Below, piece after piece: positions 4,367 to 7,183 of a stretch of DNA of 7,183 nt. Below the pieces are notes generated by a model. The model did no database searches, was not told where the DNA came from, and was given only the letters and a program-made list of their open reading frames with translations. Within the stretch, counting starts at the first letter, position 1; the number at the start of each line of letters is the position of its first letter. The position numbers and the translations under genes were made by a program. This stretch comes from GW2011-AR5 sp041645025 (GTDB lineage: Archaea; Aenigmatarchaeota; Aenigmatarchaeia; GW2011-AR5): positions 1-7,183 of the forward strand of contig JBAZQV010000043.1 in NCBI GenBank assembly GCA_041645025.1, written 5' to 3'.

Positions 4367-6481
4367 ATGAAAACAGAATTTTATGTTGTTGGTGTGATTT
4401 TGATTGTCGGTCTGATTGCATTGGCAGCTCTGCCAAAACCTACTCCTGCTCCTACAAGCCAGACAGATACGCTCAAAAAATTCGCTTCTTATGACGAGCT
4501 GAAAAAATTTATACAATCCAGTAGCGAGACGCAGTCATATAGCGATTACGCAATGGGCGGAGTTGTGATGAGGGAAACCGCAAACCTGGCGGCAACAGAC
4601 AAAAGCACAGCGTCGGCCAGCGACTATTCCACCACTAATATACAGGTTGCCGGAGTTGACGAGGCTGATATTGTCAAGAATGACGGCAAGTATATTTATG
4701 CTGTTTCCGGCAACACTGTGATTATTGTTGATGCTTATCCTGCTGAAAACGCCAAGATAATTTCCCAGATAAACTTGAATGGCACCAGCGTCAGCAACAT
4801 TTTCATAAATGGCGACAAACTGGTCGTATTTGGCAACCAGAATGATTACGTTTATCCGATGCCTGCTGAAAAGATGGCGGCAACTTCGATAGCAGAAGGT
4901 CGTGGCATCGTGGGATCTTACTACAACACCCAGTCTTCTTTCATTCGAATTTATGATGTTTCCGACAGGTCACAACCTAAACTAGTCAGGAACGTGACAG
5001 CTAGCGGCTCTTATTTTGACTCAAGGATGATAGGCAACTACGTCTATGCCATGACCAACCAATACATCTATGGCGATGTCATACCTCTTCCGTATGTTAT
5101 AGAGAACGGAATTGCGCTGAGAGAGTTCCCTGACATATATTACTTTCCTATTCCAGACAGTTCCTACAGCTATGTGAACATCGTGGCGTTAAATGTTCAA
5201 ACAGACGAGACAACGACAAAAACGTTCATGATGCCTTCGTCGCAGACCACCTATGTTTCACAGAATAATATTTACCTTACTTACCAGAAACGGTCGAGTT
5301 ATTCAGATTTCTACGACAGGATCATTGACGAGGTTATAATTCCGGCTTTGCCCCAGTTCAAGCAAAAAATAGACGAAATACGTGGCTACAATATAAGCAA
5401 CGCCTCAAAGTTCAACGAAATCCAGACGCTGCTGCGGGATTATATGTCAGGACGCTCCACAGATGAAATGGATAGTCTTCAAAATTCAATGCAGGAAAAA
5501 ATGGCACCAATACAGCAGGATATGGAAAGAGAGCGCCAGAAGACATTTATCAGCAAAATCGCTGTCAGCGGCAGCCAGATTGATTACAAAGGGCAGGGCT
5601 CTGTTGCCGGCAGTTTGCTGAACCAGTTTTCCATGGACGAACACAATGGATACTTCCGCGTCGCCACGACTGTTGGCGAAGTCTGGAACGGGAACTCGAG
5701 GAATAATGTTTATGTGCTTGATTCAGAGCTGAAGCAGACCGGCAAGCTTGAGGATTTGGCACCGGGTGAAAAAATATATTCTGCCAGATTTATGGGCGAC
5801 CGACTTTACTTGGTGACGTTCAAGAAAGTGGACCCGCTCTTTGTAATAGATTTGAGCAACCCCAGCGATCCAAAGGTTCTTGGCAAATTAAAGATACCAG
5901 GATACTCGGATTACCTGCACCCTTACGATGAGACTCATATAATAGGAATCGGAAAAGAAGCCGTTGAGGCAAGCGAAGAGGAAGCTGGCCAGAGGAACCT
6001 CAACTTTGCCTGGTACCAGGGTATCAAGCTTTCGCTGTTTGACGTGAGCGACGTTGGAAATCCTAAGGAAATATCCAAATTCAACATAGGAGACCGCGGG
6101 ACAGATTCAGAAGCACTCTACGAACATAAGGCATTCCTGTTCGACAAGAACAAGGGAATCGTTGTGATACCTATTTCACTGCGAGAGATAAACAAGGAAA
6201 CCAATCCTAATCCGGGGCCTACAACATATGGAGACCAGACCTTTGAAGGAGCCTATGTGCTCTCACTGGACCTGGTCAATGGATTCAAGCTAAAAGGAAG
6301 AGTAACTCATCTGAACGATACGGAAATAATCAAGATGGGCGATTACTGGTACGCTTCAGGAAGCCAGATAAGAAGAAGCCTTTACATTGGCGACACGCTC
6401 TACACACTTTCGAACAAGATGATAAAGGCGAACTCCCTTACGGACTTGACAGAGACAAGCACAGTTGCCCTGCCTTACTAG
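4367..6481 (+). CDS. Membrane-anchored extracellular beta-propeller protein (Beta_propel family, COG4880-like)
   Basis: A 704-residue protein. Residues 5-22 are a hydrophobic signal anchor, followed by a Pro/Thr linker (24-32). There is no lipobox cysteine, so it is probably anchored by an uncleaved helix or released by signal peptidase. The family signature YSTTNIQVAGVDEADIVKNDG lies around 87-107 and is followed by repeated blade-like strands (KYIYAVSGNTVIIVDAY; DRLYLVTFKKVDPLFVIDLSNPSDPKV; IKLSLFDVSDVGNPKEI). About 312-393 is a charged helical insertion, possibly a coiled coil, within one blade. The C-terminal RRSLYIGDTLYTLS block (about 669-682) is typical of the family end. Biochemical function is unknown; a surface binding or adhesion role is inferred. 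The gene ends with TAG, and a coding-like in-frame stretch follows. No clear ribosome site is seen. Confidence 0.87.
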   Translation: MKTEFYVVGVILIVGLIALAALPKPTPAPTSQTDTLKKFASYDELKKFIQSSSETQSYSDYAMGGVVMRETANLAATDKSTASASDYSTTNIQVAGVDEADIVKNDGKYIYAVSGNTVIIVDAYPAENAKIISQINLNGTSVSNIFINGDKLVVFGNQNDYVYPMPAEKMAATSIAEGRGIVGSYYNTQSSFIRIYDVSDRSQPKLVRNVTASGSYFDSRMIGNYVYAMTNQYIYGDVIPLPYVIENGIALREFPDIYYFPIPDSSYSYVNIVALNVQTDETTTKTFMMPSSQTTYVSQNNIYLTYQKRSSYSDFYDRIIDEVIIPALPQFKQKIDEIRGYNISNASKFNEIQTLLRDYMSGRSTDEMDSLQNSMQEKMAPIQQDMERERQKTFISKIAVSGSQIDYKGQGSVAGSLLNQFSMDEHNGYFRVATTVGEVWNGNSRNNVYVLDSELKQTGKLEDLAPGEKIYSARFMGDRLYLVTFKKVDPLFVIDLSNPSDPKVLGKLKIPGYSDYLHPYDETHIIGIGKEAVEASEEEAGQRNLNFAWYQGIKLSLFDVSDVGNPKEISKFNIGDRGTDSEALYEHKAFLFDKNKGIVVIPISLREINKETNPNPGPTTYGDQTFEGAYVLSLDLVNGFKLKGRVTHLNDTEIIKMGDYWYASGSQIRRSLYIGDTLYTLSNKMIKANSLTDLTETSTVALPY

Positions 6482-6514
6482 GAATATTACGGCGGACTTT
6501 ACTACGCTTTGTAA
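6482..6514 (+). other. Coding-like in-frame extension after the amber stop of the beta-propeller gene
   Basis: Directly after TAG (6479-6481) the same frame reads EYYGGLYYAL and then TAA at 6512-6514. The aromatic, Tyr/Gly-rich tail looks like protein rather than spacer and continues the preceding ALPY. It could be read-through, pyrrolysine insertion, a recent nonsense mutation of a sense codon, or chance. TAG is the primary stop of no other gene in this window. Confidence 0.35.
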
Positions 6515-6562
6515 GCAGAGATCATCTACGTTATAAATATTACCTTTAAGTAGTGAAAAATC

Positions 6563-6570
6563 TTTAAATA
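6563..6570 (+). promoter_or_regulatory. TATA box of the 85-residue gene
   Basis: TTTAAATA lies about 33 bases before the ATG at 6600, preceded by the purine-rich stretch GTGAAAAATC that could serve as BRE. It predicts a transcript starting around 6592-6596, that is, a very short leader. Confidence 0.55.
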
Positions 6571-6599
6571 CTTTGAAATCCATGGATTAGAAAAGTGAT

Positions 6600-6857
6600 A
6601 TGATGGATGCAGAAGCTATTGGATTGAGAGACGGAATGAGACCAGTTGACATGTTTGATGCTGCACAAGCTCTAAAAAGAAATGGAGCATTGAGAAATGA
6701 AGTTCAAGTAAATGGAGTTAGTGGTACAGTAAGTTACTTTACACCTGATGGAACTCGGGTTTTAGATATAGACGTTGCACGAGGTTTCGTAGAACCTTAT
6801 AATGATAGACTCAAAGATTTCTATGAACCGATAACATATAGACTTGTTAGGCAATAA
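6600..6857 (+). CDS. Hypothetical protein, 85 residues
   Basis: I do not recognise this protein. It has an N-terminal helical part (PVDMFDAAQALKRNGALR, about 15-32) followed by a strand-rich part (NEVQVNGVSGTVSYFTPDGT, then RVLDIDVARGF) and a Tyr/Arg-rich tail. There is no signal peptide, membrane segment or cysteine. The start is supported by the TATA box; a second ATG follows immediately and could be used instead. Codon use is AT-rich, unlike the preceding beta-propeller gene and more like the arsR operon. It has its own promoter and a T-run behind it, so it appears to be a single-gene unit. The small alpha-beta layout would suit a DNA-binding or toxin/antitoxin-type protein, but nothing shows this directly. 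Confidence 0.6.
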   Translation: MMDAEAIGLRDGMRPVDMFDAAQALKRNGALRNEVQVNGVSGTVSYFTPDGTRVLDIDVARGFVEPYNDRLKDFYEPITYRLVRQ

Positions 6858-6866
6858 ACCAAAGAG

Positions 6867-6884
6867 TTTTTTTCACTTTATTTT
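6867..6884 (+). terminator. T-rich terminator of the 85-residue gene
   Basis: Seven T (6867-6873) followed by CACTTTATTTTG shortly after the stop codon. Archaeal RNA polymerase ends transcripts at such U-rich tracts without needing a hairpin. Confidence 0.45.
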
Positions 6885-6947
6885 GTTAAAAACCCTGAAC
6901 TTAGCTTTTCGCTCATTCCAACTCTCTTCGGCATAAAAATCAATTTA

Positions 6948-7029
6948 TATTGAGAACTTTGATTAACCCTATAATTTGTCAAAGTTCACAATAAGGACTT
7001 TGAATGAAATGTGTATTATTCAAAGTCCT
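6948..7029. repeat. Pair of adjacent homologous hairpins (right hairpin cluster)
   Basis: The first hairpin pairs 6948-6962 with 6979-6993 (14 of 15 bp, 16-nt loop). The second begins at the next base and pairs 6994-7005 with 7018-7029 (12 bp perfect, 12-nt loop). Their stems are related (GAACTTTGA and GGACTTTGA) and the one difference is compensated on the other side (A6955-T6986 against G6996-C7027). The rest of the 6858-7063 gap holds the T-run above and a third hairpin at 7036-7059. Confidence 0.65.
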
Positions 7030-7035
7030 CTATTG

Positions 7036-7059
7036 ATTGCTGCTAATTATAGCAGTGAT
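7036..7059 (+). promoter_or_regulatory. Hairpin just before the start of the last gene
   Basis: ATTGCTGCTA (7036-7045) pairs with TAGCAGTGAT (7050-7059), ten pairs including two G-T, around a 4-nt loop. It ends 4 nt before the ATG at 7064, so in mRNA it would occupy the ribosome-binding region. No Shine-Dalgarno is visible. Confidence 0.4.
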
Positions 7060-7063
7060 AATT

Positions 7064-7183
7064 ATGGAAGATATGATAACTCTCAAGATGCTGAAAAGCG
7101 ACGTCGAAGCTTTCCTTCGTGTAGTGGAAGACATAAAATTCATCAAGGAAGCCGAGAAAGGCGACAAGGAAATAGACAAAGGC
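7064..7183 (+). CDS. Small antitoxin-like protein, 3' end beyond window (partial)
   Basis: The first 40 residues of an open frame that runs off the window. It starts MEDMITLKML, followed by KSDVEAFLRVVEDIKFIKEAEKG and a charged DKEIDKG stretch. A hydrophobic heptad-like helix followed by an acidic/basic run resembles archaeal RelB/VapB-type antitoxins with their KFIKEAEK-like segment, but the part seen is too short to be certain, and no toxin gene is visible. An alternative start is the ATG at 7073. It is preceded by three hairpins (6948-7059) which may control it. Confidence 0.45.
   Translation, partial: MEDMITLKMLKSDVEAFLRVVEDIKFIKEAEKGDKEIDKG

Noticed and set aside
6356..6583. Minus-strand open frame of 75 residues at the end of the beta-propeller gene
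   Set aside because: It overlaps the conserved C-terminal coding part of the beta-propeller and the TATA region of the next gene and has no recognisable features.

Overview
The window looks like archaeal chromosome. Starts are preceded by BRE/TATA-like boxes about 25-30 bases upstream rather than by -35/-10 boxes, first genes appear leaderless, and downstream genes of the one clear operon use Shine-Dalgarno sites. The gene content also fits: a stand-alone SOSS-B/RPA-like OB-fold protein, a HerA/FtsK-superfamily ATPase with a P-loop intein, and a secreted beta-propeller of the Beta_propel (COG4880-like) family. I cannot resolve the lineage; a euryarchaeote or a DPANN archaeon would both fit.

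Layout. Bases 1-222 hold no gene but a dense array of hairpins that runs on into the 3' end of the first gene. From 1970 down to 223 on the minus strand lies an AT-rich operon: ArsR-type repressor, secreted methionine-rich membrane-anchored protein, DUF302 protein, DsrE-like protein. A near-perfect palindrome lies between the TATA box and the repressor start and is a good autoregulatory operator. The gene set suggests response to reactive sulfur, metal or redox stress. From 3752 down to 2076 is a HerA-like ATPase split by a 147-residue mini-intein exactly between the Lys and Ser of its Walker A motif. Divergent from it is a small OB-fold ssDNA-binding protein (3956-4240), then a 704-residue membrane-anchored beta-propeller protein (4367-6481), an 85-residue orphan with its own promoter (6600-6857), a second hairpin cluster (6948-7059) and the start of a small antitoxin-like gene running off the window.

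The most unusual signal is the hairpin family. At 171-314 two units of about 72 nt, each made of one large and one small hairpin, lie head to head as an imperfect palindrome. Where the two units differ inside stems, both partners of the pair change together at four positions. A fifth such covarying pair links the two adjacent hairpins at 6948-7029, and a loop motif (ATTCTGGA) recurs in a hairpin directly after the OB-fold gene. This pattern points to selection on folded RNA or cruciform DNA rather than to random AT-rich palindromes. The left array has also replaced the normal C-terminus of the DsrE-like gene.

Other points of note are the composition contrast between intein (about 36% G+C by hand count) and host exteins (about 50-60% in sampled stretches), and an in-frame coding-like extension after the amber stop of the beta-propeller gene.
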